Shown: positions 47,499 through 55,146, counted from the stretch's first letter. The stretch is 64,000 bases of DNA from Paenibacillus dendritiformis (GCF_945605565.1 NZ_OX216966.1:795001-859000); one strand, 5' to 3'. A program made the numbers and translations. The notes: generated by a model from the letters alone, not told the origin.

Positions 47499-49103
47499 AT
47501 GCAAAAGCTCAAAAAGACATGGGCAATTCTGCTGTCCATGACGATGCTCTTCACCCTGCTGGCGGCTTGCGGCTCTTCGGACAAGCCTGCGGCAGAAGGC
47601 AACAGCGGCAATACAAGCAGCGAATCCGCAAGCGATGTCAGCAAGGACGGCTTCCCTATCGTCAAGGAACCGATTACGTTGACGATGATGGGGCAAGACG
47701 TAGGGATTCAGAACTGGCAGGACATGGCCTTCTTCAAAGAAATGGAGAAAAAGACGAACATCAAGTTCGAATTCCGCAATGCGCCGGCTGATAGCTTCGA
47801 TACAAAGAGAAACCTCGTGTTCGCGAGCGGAGACTATCCCGATGTATTCTTCTCCGGACAGCTGCAAGCTTCCGATGAAGTCAACTATGGCGGACAAGGC
47901 GTTCTCATTCCGCTGGAAGGCTTGATTGAGGAGTACGCACCGAACCTGAAGAAAATTCTTGACGAAAATCCGGATATCCGCAAATCGATTACAACGCCGG
48001 ATGGACATATTTATTCGCTGCCGAACATCGACTTGGATGCCGGCTGGTATAGAGGACCGTTGTGGTACAACGGCAAGTTTTTGAAAGCGCTTGGCATGGA
48101 GGTCCCTAAAACGATCGATGAGCTGTATACCTATCTGAAGCGCGTCAAAGAGGAAGATCCGAACGGCAACGGCAAGCAAGACGAGATTCCGCTCGCTTCC
48201 GTCAAGCTGGACGATCTCCGCATGTGGCTGCTCGGCTCATGGGGAATTTACAACGAAGTTATCTATTCCGATACCCAGGACAAAGTTCACTATACGCCAA
48301 TGGAGCCAGGCTACAAGGAATACCTGACGTTCCTGAACAAGCTGTGGACCGAAGGCTTGCTTGATAAAGAAACGTTCTCCCAAACGGATGAGCAGAAAAA
48401 AGCAAAAGGGAAGAACAACCAGCTCGGACTCTTCTCTGACTATCATGCTTACTTCACGCTCGGCGGCGAGCCAAGCATGGATGATCCGATGTACCGTCCG
48501 GTCGACAGCGACGTGAAGGCGGTAGCTGCGAAGCATCCGGGTCTGGCGAAAGGCGCCTTTGCGATTACGAACAAAAACCAGCATCCGGAAGCAACGATGC
48601 GTTGGGTAGATTATCTGTACTCCACGGAAGGCGCCGAGCTGCTCAGCAACGGTCCGGAAGGCATCCTGTGGGAGTATGTGAATAAAGACGACCATACGAA
48701 GAAATGGCTTGATGTGCCAGGCGGCGGCGACCGTGAAGAGTATCGCGCGACGCTGACTCCAGACTATGGCGTAGTCGTTCCGAAGATTACGAACGAAGAT
48801 ACGAAGCGCGGCTTCTCCGGCGAATTCGACGCATGGCTGAAGAAAGAAACGGATGAGAAAATTCTGCCTATCGCGAAGGTTCCATTCCCAAGCGTATACT
48901 TGTCGCAAGACGAGCAATCAGAAGTATCCAGCATCCGTTCCGACCTGGATACGTACGTGAAGCAAATGGAAGCGAAATTCGTAACCGGTCAAGAGCCGTT
49001 GACGAACTGGGATAAATATCTCGAGACTTGCAAAAAGATGGGCGGCGACCGCATCGTAGAAATCTATCAAGCGGCGTACGACCGTTGGAACACAGGGAAA
49101 TAA
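47499..49103 (+). CDS. Complex-carbohydrate ABC importer binding lipoprotein (LplA type)
   Basis: The 534-residue protein has a lipoprotein signal with lipobox LLAAC near residue 22, then a Ser/Gly/Ala-rich linker of about 30 residues and a large extracellular solute-binding fold (family 1, LplA/YtcQ-like: ITLTMMGQDVGIQNWQDMAF, FASGDYPDVFFSGQ). Its size exceeds maltose-binding types, as is usual for complex-oligosaccharide binders. AAGGGAGG lies 8 bp before ATG 47499. No glycoside hydrolase is adjacent, so the substrate cannot be named. Confidence 0.88.
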   Translation: MQKLKKTWAILLSMTMLFTLLAACGSSDKPAAEGNSGNTSSESASDVSKDGFPIVKEPITLTMMGQDVGIQNWQDMAFFKEMEKKTNIKFEFRNAPADSFDTKRNLVFASGDYPDVFFSGQLQASDEVNYGGQGVLIPLEGLIEEYAPNLKKILDENPDIRKSITTPDGHIYSLPNIDLDAGWYRGPLWYNGKFLKALGMEVPKTIDELYTYLKRVKEEDPNGNGKQDEIPLASVKLDDLRMWLLGSWGIYNEVIYSDTQDKVHYTPMEPGYKEYLTFLNKLWTEGLLDKETFSQTDEQKKAKGKNNQLGLFSDYHAYFTLGGEPSMDDPMYRPVDSDVKAVAAKHPGLAKGAFAITNKNQHPEATMRWVDYLYSTEGAELLSNGPEGILWEYVNKDDHTKKWLDVPGGGDREEYRATLTPDYGVVVPKITNEDTKRGFSGEFDAWLKKETDEKILPIAKVPFPSVYLSQDEQSEVSSIRSDLDTYVKQMEAKFVTGQEPLTNWDKYLETCKKMGGDRIVEIYQAAYDRWNTGK

Positions 49104-49116
49104 ACCGTTACGCAAA

Positions 49117-49157
49117 GAGCCCCGGGGGTGAATTCCTCCGGGGTTCCGTTTATTTTT
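49117..49157 (+). terminator. Terminator of the lpl-type importer operon
   Basis: GAGCCCCGG pairs with CCGGGGTTC, with an inner GGG/CC extension, followed by a T-rich GTTTATTTTT. Confidence 0.75.
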
Positions 49158-49483
49158 GGCATCATGCTCATTTTTATCTAATTTTAAGGTTCGGTTCAGT
49201 TTTCTTTAATGTAGCCATTGTATTCTGATTATGGACCGAATGACAGATGAGTTCTTGCAAAGGAGGGTTGCCCTGCATCGATTGAACCTTGGACAGCCGG
49301 ATTTCATCCGTTGAACAAGGACATCCGTTTCATCTTTCTCATGGTTTACAGTTTACCCCTAGAACATAATATAGGCCGCGTCGCTTGCGATGCGGCTCTT
49401 TTTTTTGCAATTGGAACGATCCCGATAAATGGCCGGTGTGCTACAATGAGGTCAATACCCCTACTGGCAAAGGAAGGAAGAAT
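49158..49483 (+). other. Intergenic region ending in a strong terminator; possible small RNA
   Basis: No protein gene is evident between the importer terminator and the acetyltransferase. AAAGGAGGG at about 49258 is not followed by a usable ORF. A strong terminator at 49375-49406 closes whatever is transcribed here, so a small non-coding RNA or an untranslated relic is possible. Confidence 0.35.
49375..49406 (+). terminator. Rho-independent terminator without an obvious gene
   Basis: GCCGCGTCGC (49375-49384) and GCGATGCGGC (49387-49396) are complementary with one wobble, and the hairpin is followed by TCTTTTTTTT. Confidence 0.85.
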
Positions 49484-49978
49484 ATGATCGCGATTGAGAG
49501 AGTCGAATATGAGCGCAAGTCGGCCCTGCGGAATCTTCTCGAGCTGTACAAATACGATTTCTCGGAGTATGATCCCGAGGATGTGAATGAGAACGGCTTG
49601 TACGAATATATGTATCTGGATCATTACTGGACGGAGGAAGGCAGGCATCCGTTCTTTATTCGGGTGGACGGGAAATTGGCCGGCTTCGCCTTAATTAGAG
49701 AGCTGGGCGCGGATGAGTCCGGCCGGATCGTGCATGAGATGGCCGAATTTTTCGTCATGAAGAAGTATAGACAGCAAAAAGTCGGGCAGTCTGCGGCTGC
49801 TGAACTGTTCGATCGGTTCCAAGGCAGCTGGAAGGTTGGCCAATTGGAGACGAACCAGCCCGCGCAAGCATTTTGGACGAAAACAATAGGACACTATACA
49901 AACGATACATACGAAGTCATCAGAGAGGACGGCTGGGAAGGGCCGATCATTGCCTTTTCAACCGAGGATCGATCATGA
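49484..49978 (+). CDS. GNAT-family N-acetyltransferase
   Basis: The 164-residue protein has the GNAT fold: the central motif A appears as EMAEFFVMKKYRQQKVGQSA, with the R/Q-x-x-x-G pattern for acetyl-CoA partly changed, followed by an NQPAQAFWTKTIG segment. The substrate is unknown. ATG 49484 follows GGAAGGA; the longer frame to 49385 runs through a terminator. Confidence 0.83.
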   Translation: MIAIERVEYERKSALRNLLELYKYDFSEYDPEDVNENGLYEYMYLDHYWTEEGRHPFFIRVDGKLAGFALIRELGADESGRIVHEMAEFFVMKKYRQQKVGQSAAAELFDRFQGSWKVGQLETNQPAQAFWTKTIGHYTNDTYEVIREDGWEGPIIAFSTEDRS

Positions 49979-50019
49979 GGTATGGCGCTCTTATAGGATG
50001 CCCGCGCAGCCGGCTTGTT

Positions 50020-50041
50020 GCCCGCTGCAGCGGGCTTTTTT
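50020..50041 (+). terminator. Terminator after the acetyltransferase gene
   Basis: GCCCGC (50020-50025) and GCGGGC (50030-50035) pair around TGCA and are followed by six T residues. Confidence 0.85.
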
Positions 50042-50147
50042 GCTGCCAATGCAGATTGTTGTATTTTACATTTATCTCAATGTGACCGAACGCCTAGGCC
50101 TGCTATCTAACTAGATAGCGAGTAAATGGGGAAGGGAGAACCCGCAT

Positions 50148-50480
50148 GTGGACATCGAACGAGAGGTAAGGCGGGCCCGGAAGGGCAATCACGAAGCCTT
50201 TGTCCGTCTTATCCGGCCGCTGGAGCTTCAGTTATACGGGGCTTCCGGAGATTCCGGCGGCTTGTTCCGACGCTTCCGAATATGATCTTATCGATCTGAG
50301 AGACGCCGTGGATCAGTTGGACGAATCATTGCGGGATGCCGTCATGTTGTATTATTTCCGCGATATGCCGTTGAAAAAAGATTGCCGAGCTGCTGGACAC
50401 ATCGGAAGGGGCGTCAAAAATCGTCTCTACCGGGCCCGGCATATTTTGGCGCAACGGACTACCAATTTCCGGACAAGTTC
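50148..50480 (+). pseudogene. Decayed ECF sigma factor gene
   Basis: The N-terminal frame reads EREVRRARKGNHEAFVRLIR, a normal ECF sigma start. It then breaks after about 25 codons with all of region 2 missing. Region 4 resumes in another frame (DAVDQLDESLRDAVMLYYFR, DMPLKK), shifts again through IAELLDTSEGA, and returns to VKNRLYRARHILAQR. At least one large deletion and two frame changes are needed to explain this. GTG 50148 has a GGGAG site, and an 18-bp perfect palindrome (50102-50119) lies just upstream. Confidence 0.8.
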
Positions 50481-51278
50481 GAATTCACGCTGCAGGTCAA
50501 ATTGGATGGAATGGAGAAAAAGCCGTATGAATTCCGAATTCCCGTAAGTAAAAATGTATCGGATCGCATTCTAACGCCAAAGATGGCGAAGACACATAAA
50601 GGACTCGAATTATCTCTGAAAAAGGCGGTTGTATCGGCTGACGCGATCAACTTGGATATCGGCGAACGGGCGAAGGGGAAGCTGGAAGCATGGGAGGATA
50701 TTCTCAAAAACCAGGCGGGGGAAAATGTGGGTGACGGACTTCCGAACTTCCGGTATGCGGTAGTGGATGACAGAGGGGTTATGCTTCAACCCGCAGGCCA
50801 GGCCGGTACCCTCCAGCAGGATAATCATTGGCTCGATCAGGCCGAGTTTATCCCGTATGGGCATGGGGTCAATTCGATTACCGTCAAGCCTTATATTGAG
50901 ATGAAGGCGGACAACGATTCGTCGCAAGAAATTAAGGTCGCCGTCAAGCAGACCCCGACCCCGAACAAGCCGCTCGTACTTGAGCAGAAGGGGAGTGGCC
51001 GTATCACGATTACGAATCTGGAAGTGAAGCAGGACAAGATCGTCGTTCATTTCCAGGCCAAGGACAGGGAACCAAGAGATTTTTATATTACCGATGATCG
51101 AGGCGTCAATTATTTTACGAATACGATTCAGAGCGATAACTTGAAGGAAAACAGCTTCATTAGCGAGTTGACCAATATGGAGGGGAAATCCCCTGCCGGG
51201 CGTACGCTAACCGTGAACATGGATAAGCATCACAGACAATATATCAAGGAGCTGGAGATGAAGATTAAGGTGAAATAA
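50457..51278 (+). pseudogene. C-terminal remnant of a DUF4179-like anti-sigma factor
   Basis: About 270 codons remain open and encode beta-rich, extracellular-looking sequence (KFEFTLQVKLDGMEKKPYEF, GHGVNSITVKPYIEMKADND) typical of the outer domain of DUF4179 anti-sigma proteins paired with ECF sigma factors. The cytoplasmic sigma-binding part and the transmembrane helix are missing. The sequence joins directly onto the decayed sigma gene, so the same deletion probably removed both gene ends. The frame is open, but there is no proper start. Confidence 0.7.
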
Positions 51279-51333
51279 GTAAAATAGTCATTCCCTCGTC
51301 AGTAGCGACGGTGGGGATGTCTTTTTTATTTTG
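51277..51333 (+). repeat. Direct repeat copy 1, containing a terminator
   Basis: This roughly 57-bp sequence recurs at 53360-53415 with about four-fifths of positions identical. Both copies contain CATTCCCTCGTCAGTA and GACGGTGGGGATG, which fold into a hairpin (CATTCCC with GGGGATG, CGTC with GACG), followed here by TCTTTTTTATTTT. It terminates the anti-sigma remnant and marks the left edge of the AT-rich module. Confidence 0.8.
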
Positions 51334-51353
51334 TTATTTTCAATGGTTTATCA

Positions 51354-51411
51354 GGTTAATTAACCGATGGTTATTTACCAATAAGGAGAGTAATGGTATT
51401 ATTTATATAAT
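51354..51411 (+). promoter_or_regulatory. Promoter region of the HTH-TPR regulator with palindromic sites
   Basis: GGTTAATTAACC (51354-51365) is a perfect palindrome, and TGGTTATTTACCA (51369-51381) is a second one. TATAAT at 51406-51411 has no good -35 box, and the palindromes sit where an activator would bind. This fits autoregulation by the downstream gene but is not proof. Confidence 0.45.
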
Positions 51412-51466
51412 TATACAGGGTCTGATTGGAATGAAAAATGCCCAAGGATTGGGAGAAGGTGATAAG

Positions 51467-52735
51467 ATGGATTTTGAGCGAAGAAGCATTGGTGAAATCA
51501 TACGCCTAAACCGGAAAAGACAAGAGCTCACTCTCGCTGAATTATCCGCTTTATCAGGGATCCCCAAGGGGACCATCTCTAAAATAGAGAGGGGAGAAAC
51601 TCGCCATCCCGAACTGGACACGGTGTTGGCCATAACATCTTGTCTATCTATCTCTTATACCGAAGTGATTGCCCATTACGTTAATATGGAGAGGCGAGTG
51701 GATGTTTTACATCGGATATTGTTAGATATCATTGGCTTCCCCGACACTGCTGGTGCCATCGAAAAAGTGGCTCTGCGATTTCTCGAGTGCCAGGGCATAG
51801 ATAGTTATGAACTTACCGGGAAACTATATGATATTACACTAACCATAGAAAATGTGGAAACTAGACTAGCTCTTTTCGAATTAATTTCTTCATTCGCACG
51901 AAATCACGGGATACAACCATTTGTCGCCAAATCGTTATTTCAGAAGTATCTTATTGAGCGCGAAGATTTTCGAAAACTTGACCTAACATTTCAGTCTGGA
52001 ATATATATATTAAATTACATTAATTTCTTATCGATGGAGGAACGGGTGCTGCTCCACTTCAAATTAGGTTTCCATGCTTATGCTCTCCAATATTATGAGA
52101 AGTGCATAAACTTATGTTCATACGTAACTAAGGAAAGAGAGAGCGATAAATTAACAAAAGCACGTGCCTTGCTTCTCATATGTAATTCCTATTATTACTT
52201 AGGCGATTACTTTATGGCTGAGCAATACCTGGGGGAGTGCAAAAAGTTTCCTTTTGATGAAATTCAACAAAATATTAAGCTCAACGAGGCTGCAATACAG
52301 GGAAAGAAAGGAAACACGGACATTGCAATCATGAAACTTGAAGCTTGCTTGGAACAATCCTCTCCAAATTCTGCGATTCATATTATAAATGAACTTCTCG
52401 AACTATGCCTCCAGAGAAAAGACATCCACTCACTAGAAAAACTGATCGGTAAGGAAAGTCAGATTATAAATGTACCTTATAGCACACCCTTTAAGAAATC
52501 AGAATTGGCATTATATTTTAAATTAAAAGCTGGGTATTTGATATTGATTCAACAGTACGATAAGGCTATTGACTGTTACATAAGAAGTGCATTGATTTAT
52601 TCTGAAATTAGAGCCTATAAAAGAGCTAATGATTGTTTTTATTCAATATTTTTGCAATTATCTAACAGGCCGGCAGAGAATTTACCTGTAATACGTCAAT
52701 TAAAAGAGACATTTAATGCGCTTCGTATGATGTAA
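51467..52735 (+). CDS. HTH-TPR regulator of RNPP type (putative peptide-pheromone receptor)
   Basis: The 422-residue protein begins with an XRE-type helix-turn-helix (residues about 8-62: IGEIIRLNRKRQELTLAELS, then GIPKGTISKIERGE). The rest, about 350 residues, is all-helical with TPR-like repeats (ARALLLICNSYYYLGDYFMA; YDKAIDCYIRSALIYSEI). This is the architecture of RNPP receptors such as PlcR, NprR and the AimR/Alo group, which bind short secreted peptides after re-import. ATG 51467 follows GAAGGTGAT; earlier in-frame starts run through the promoter. DNA here is visibly more AT-rich than its neighbours. A small exported-peptide gene follows 22 bp later. Confidence 0.82.
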   Translation: MDFERRSIGEIIRLNRKRQELTLAELSALSGIPKGTISKIERGETRHPELDTVLAITSCLSISYTEVIAHYVNMERRVDVLHRILLDIIGFPDTAGAIEKVALRFLECQGIDSYELTGKLYDITLTIENVETRLALFELISSFARNHGIQPFVAKSLFQKYLIEREDFRKLDLTFQSGIYILNYINFLSMEERVLLHFKLGFHAYALQYYEKCINLCSYVTKERESDKLTKARALLLICNSYYYLGDYFMAEQYLGECKKFPFDEIQQNIKLNEAAIQGKKGNTDIAIMKLEACLEQSSPNSAIHIINELLELCLQRKDIHSLEKLIGKESQIINVPYSTPFKKSELALYFKLKAGYLILIQQYDKAIDCYIRSALIYSEIRAYKRANDCFYSIFLQLSNRPAENLPVIRQLKETFNALRMM

Positions 52736-52757
52736 ACTTTTTAAGGCGGTGATGAGT

Positions 52758-52928
52758 GTGCACCGAAGAATATTGAAAATTGGAGTGTTTTTGTGTGCAA
52801 TACTGCTTATTAATTATTTTACACCCGTAGATGAGAAGATAAATATTTCGGAAATCAGAGTAGCGAGAAATGAACAAATAAAAATAACACAATTCAATAG
52901 TACTATCGGTGAACCTGGTGGTTGGTGA
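52758..52928 (+). CDS. Putative pheromone precursor peptide (Phr/PapR/AloP-like), 56 residues
   Basis: This tiny gene begins 22 bp after the HTH-TPR gene and ends just before a terminator. It encodes a basic N-terminus (MHRRILK), a hydrophobic core (IGVFLCAILLINYF), a charged middle (TPVDEKINISEIRVARNEQ) and a Gly/Pro-rich uncharged tail (QFNSTIGEPGGW). This matches the export-signal-plus-C-terminal-signal layout of RNPP pheromone precursors, whose mature form is often the last 5-10 residues. AAGGCGGTGAT (52743-52753) is a near-ideal ribosome site. GTG 52758 gives 8-bp spacing; ATG 52752 would add two residues. No homologue is recognised, so the role is inferred from layout. Confidence 0.72.
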   Translation: MHRRILKIGVFLCAILLINYFTPVDEKINISEIRVARNEQIKITQFNSTIGEPGGW

Positions 52929-52949
52929 GACTAATAATTGTACTTCCAG

Positions 52950-52989
52950 AAAGTGTGGTTGAATTCGTAAGAATTCTTCCACACTTTTT
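52950..52989 (+). terminator. Terminator of the regulator-peptide operon
   Basis: AAAGTGTGG (52950-52958) and CCACACTTT (52979-52987) pair, with an inner GAATTC/GAATTC helix, and the hairpin ends in TTTTT. Confidence 0.9.
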
Positions 52990-53008
52990 GTCATAAATAG
53001 TTCAAAAA

Positions 53009-53015
53009 TGTCGAA
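53009..53015 (+). promoter_or_regulatory. Possible Spo0A box upstream of the Spo0E-like gene
   Basis: TGTCGAA matches the Spo0A box consensus TGNCGAA. A 7-bp match can arise by chance, so its weight comes only from its position before a Spo0E gene. Confidence 0.25.
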
Positions 53016-53126
53016 ATGTTTTAAAGTCATTTAATTATAAAAAATTATAGAAACCTATATTAAATTGAGAACAGATTTAGAGTAATCAAAATTGAATTGG
53101 CTAAATTCCTTTATTTCGAATGAAAG

Positions 53127-53369
53127 GTGGGCCGGATTATTAAAAAACACTGTAATAAAGAATTATCTTTAGCTGAAAAGGAATTTTTAACTGAAAAAAT
53201 TGAAGAACTCCGTCAGCGCTTAGTAAGAGAAGCTGCCAGTATGAATAGCTTGGATGATGAGTATATTGTCCGACTTAGCCAGGAATTGGATACATACATT
53301 TTGGAACATCAAAAGATGACTCATGCAAACCGTGAAATTAATGGAAAAAACAGAGATGTAAGTAAATAG
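53127..53369 (+). CDS. Spo0E-family aspartyl-phosphate phosphatase
   Basis: The 80-residue protein is a two-helix hairpin of the Spo0E type, with the family signature in LSQELDTYILEHQ (SQELD at about 51-55) after the helix FLTEKIEELRQRLVREA. Spo0E proteins dephosphorylate Spo0A-P and delay sporulation. The start is unclear: GTG 53127 lacks a good site, while AAAGGTGG (53123-53130) is better placed for an unusual ATT start at 53136. A seven-codon ORF (ATG 53120) overlaps the start. It follows the regulator-peptide pair at a distance of 200 bp, and its stop lies inside the second direct repeat. Confidence 0.82.
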   Translation: MGRIIKKHCNKELSLAEKEFLTEKIEELRQRLVREAASMNSLDDEYIVRLSQELDTYILEHQKMTHANREINGKNRDVSK

Positions 53370-53415
53370 CCATTCCCTCGTCAGTATAGACGGTGGGGAT
53401 GGCGTTTCTATTTTG
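53360..53415 (+). repeat. Direct repeat copy 2, containing a terminator
   Basis: This near-copy of 51277-51333 terminates the Spo0E-like gene (hairpin of CCATTCCC with GGGGATGG, then TTTCTATTTT). Together the two copies bracket the AT-rich module of about 2 kb. Confidence 0.8.
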
Positions 53416-53480
53416 CCGCCGGAGCTGGACTGGCAGTTCTGCATGATGCTCTAGAGCGCTCCAATGATGGGATACGGGGG

Positions 53481-53670
53481 GGATTGCTGCAAATTTACAG
53501 AATTTTAACGCTGTCGGGGGCGAAATTGGGAAAATTCCTGCGCAGATGCAGGAATTGGCCCCTTTTATCGAAGTCTGAGCGGGAAGAAGGCGAAATTGAT
53601 GCCGTTTTGCAGGATTCTTATTTTGGAGGAGCGGCGGGAGCGGAAATACTGCATTTTTACAGCTTTGCGG
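53481..53670. repeat. Degenerate repeat array, same family as at 25.8 kb
   Basis: Units start at 53481 (GGATTGCTGCAAATTTACAG), 53531 (AAAATTCCTGCGCAGATGCA), 53593 (GCCGTTTTGCAGGATTC inside) and 53642 (GGAAATACTGCATTTTTACA). The spacings of 50, 62 and 49 bp nearly equal the 49-61-50 pattern at 25845-26005. The stretch between units 2 and 3 (GGCCCCTTTTATCGAAGTC) also resembles its counterpart near 25920. Confidence 0.7.
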
Positions 53671-53946
53671 CGGTAGAGGTGAAGGTTGGAGGTGGGTAGT
53701 GGGCGGCCGTGGGAGGCGGGCGGAGGAAAGCAAGCGAACATAAGCGGCATAGCAATATTCCCGAAATGATAAAATCACCTTGCTGTCATTTTGCACAGGA
53801 GGTGATTTTGTTTCATTGTTTTATGAAACGAAATTCGCGTTTGTTTCCTGAAAACATATCAAAATCAGCGTAATTTTCATAAAATAAAAGAATTCAAGCC
53901 AATTTCGACATTTTCTCTTTTCAATTCGACAGAAATGTGGTTTAAT

Positions 53947-53967
53947 ATGAAACAAGCAATGTTTCAT
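53947..53967. promoter_or_regulatory. Candidate LacI-family operator
   Basis: ATGAAAC (53947-53953) and GTTTCAT (53961-53967) form a perfect inverted repeat with a 7-bp spacer. It overlaps a weak promoter (TTTTCA-17-TTTAAT, ending about 53946). More GAAAC/GTTTC words lie at 53820-53850 and 53968-53990. Confidence 0.5.
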
Positions 53968-54008
53968 TTGTTTCAGTTATTGTTTCATAGGGTATCAGGG
54001 GGGATTTC

Positions 54009-55043
54009 GTGGCCAACATCAAGGATGTCGCAAAATTGGCTGGCGTATCTCCAGCAACGGTATCAAGAGTGTTATCGAACAAAGGCAATACCTCGGAAGC
54101 CGTGCGGGCCAGAGTCCAGATGGCGATTCGGAAGACGAACTATGTACGCCCCGGAGGCGCCAAGCCTCTCGTCCCGGGCAGCAGGACCATTTGCTTGACC
54201 ATTGCCCGGAACTCGACCGATATTTTCGGGAACCCGTTCTTCGACAGCGTGCTGTACGGGGTATCGAGCACCGTCGAGCAGCATGGCATGGATTTGCAGC
54301 TGGCCGTGTTCCACAGTGTCGAGCGGCAGATCGAGAAATGCGTACAGCTGTACAAGCAGAACAAGGTCGACGGGCTTATTCTGACCGGGATCTTGTCCGC
54401 TGACAAGGATCGGCTGCTGCGGACCTTCCATGAGGAGCATATTCCGTTCGTCATGATCGGCCGCACGTTCCGCCATGACGTATTCTCCGTCCATAATGAC
54501 AATCTGCGTGACGGATATATGGCTGCCCGGCATCTGATCGACGCCGGATACCGGAATCTTATCGTATTGACGCAGGATACGAAGCTCGATGTATTCGCGG
54601 CGAGAATATCCGGGTACAGACAGGCGGCGCAGCAGGGCGGACTGGACGCGGGCCCCGAACGCATCGTGCAGGTCGGCCCGGAAGAAGAGGATATTATGGA
54701 TGCGCTGCAGCGTCTGCTTGACGAAGGCATCGCCGTCGACAGCGTCATTACGATGGACAGCGTCATGTCGCTCAGCGTATTGAAGTTCTGCCAATTGACC
54801 GGGCTGCGCGTTCCACAGGAAGTCGGGATTATCGGGTTCAATGACGCCCCTTATCTGGTCAAGGTATCGCCGACATTAAGCTGCGTGGAGATGAATGGGG
54901 CCAACCTGGGCGCGGAGGCCTTTCATTTGCTGAATGAGATTATGAATGAACCGCAGGCAATGAGTCTCAAAAAAAATGTGACGCTTCCATCCAAGCTGAT
55001 GATTCGTCAATCGACTTCCAGATCGTCCTTCGAGGACAGATAG
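54009..55043 (+). CDS. LacI-family transcriptional regulator of the maltodextrin-type locus
   Basis: The 344-residue regulator has the N-terminal LacI helix-turn-helix (NIKDVAKLAGVSPATVSRVL) and a periplasmic-binding-protein-like effector domain (VGIIGFNDAPYLVKVSPTLS). It starts with GTG 54009 after GGGGGG. It heads a co-directional row through a GH31 enzyme, so it probably represses the row in response to a maltodextrin-type sugar. It is similar in sequence to the second LacI protein at the window end (for example GIIGFNDA and VTLPS.L.IRQST in both). Confidence 0.92.
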   Translation: MANIKDVAKLAGVSPATVSRVLSNKGNTSEAVRARVQMAIRKTNYVRPGGAKPLVPGSRTICLTIARNSTDIFGNPFFDSVLYGVSSTVEQHGMDLQLAVFHSVERQIEKCVQLYKQNKVDGLILTGILSADKDRLLRTFHEEHIPFVMIGRTFRHDVFSVHNDNLRDGYMAARHLIDAGYRNLIVLTQDTKLDVFAARISGYRQAAQQGGLDAGPERIVQVGPEEEDIMDALQRLLDEGIAVDSVITMDSVMSLSVLKFCQLTGLRVPQEVGIIGFNDAPYLVKVSPTLSCVEMNGANLGAEAFHLLNEIMNEPQAMSLKKNVTLPSKLMIRQSTSRSSFEDR

Positions 55044-55090
55044 TGGGGGCGACTGCCGGCAACGCGCCGGGAAGAGGCGGGCACAGATGA

Positions 55091-55146
55091 GCCCAAGGAC
55101 AGCGCGCAAGAACAGAGCCCAAGGACAGCGCTCAAGGGCAGCGCTT
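55091..55146 (+). repeat. Short degenerate tandem repeat
   Basis: GCCCAAGGACAGCGC occurs at 55091-55105 and 55117-55131, followed by the variants TCAAGGGCAGCGCT and TAAGGACAAC. It lies in the 190-bp leader between the LacI gene and the first phosphatase gene. Confidence 0.6.

Larger units (their letters stand above)
53416..54008. other. Non-coding interval with repeat array and the LacI-gene promoter region
   Basis: No gene is visible. 53481-53670 is the second copy of the 50-bp-period repeat family. From about 53760 the DNA is AT-rich with several GAAAC/GTTTC inverted words leading to the LacI-family gene. Confidence 0.6.

Noticed and set aside
51277..53415. Prophage carrying an AimR-AimP lysis-lysogeny switch
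   Set aside because: No integrase, repressor, structural or lysis genes are nearby; only the receptor-peptide layout is shared.
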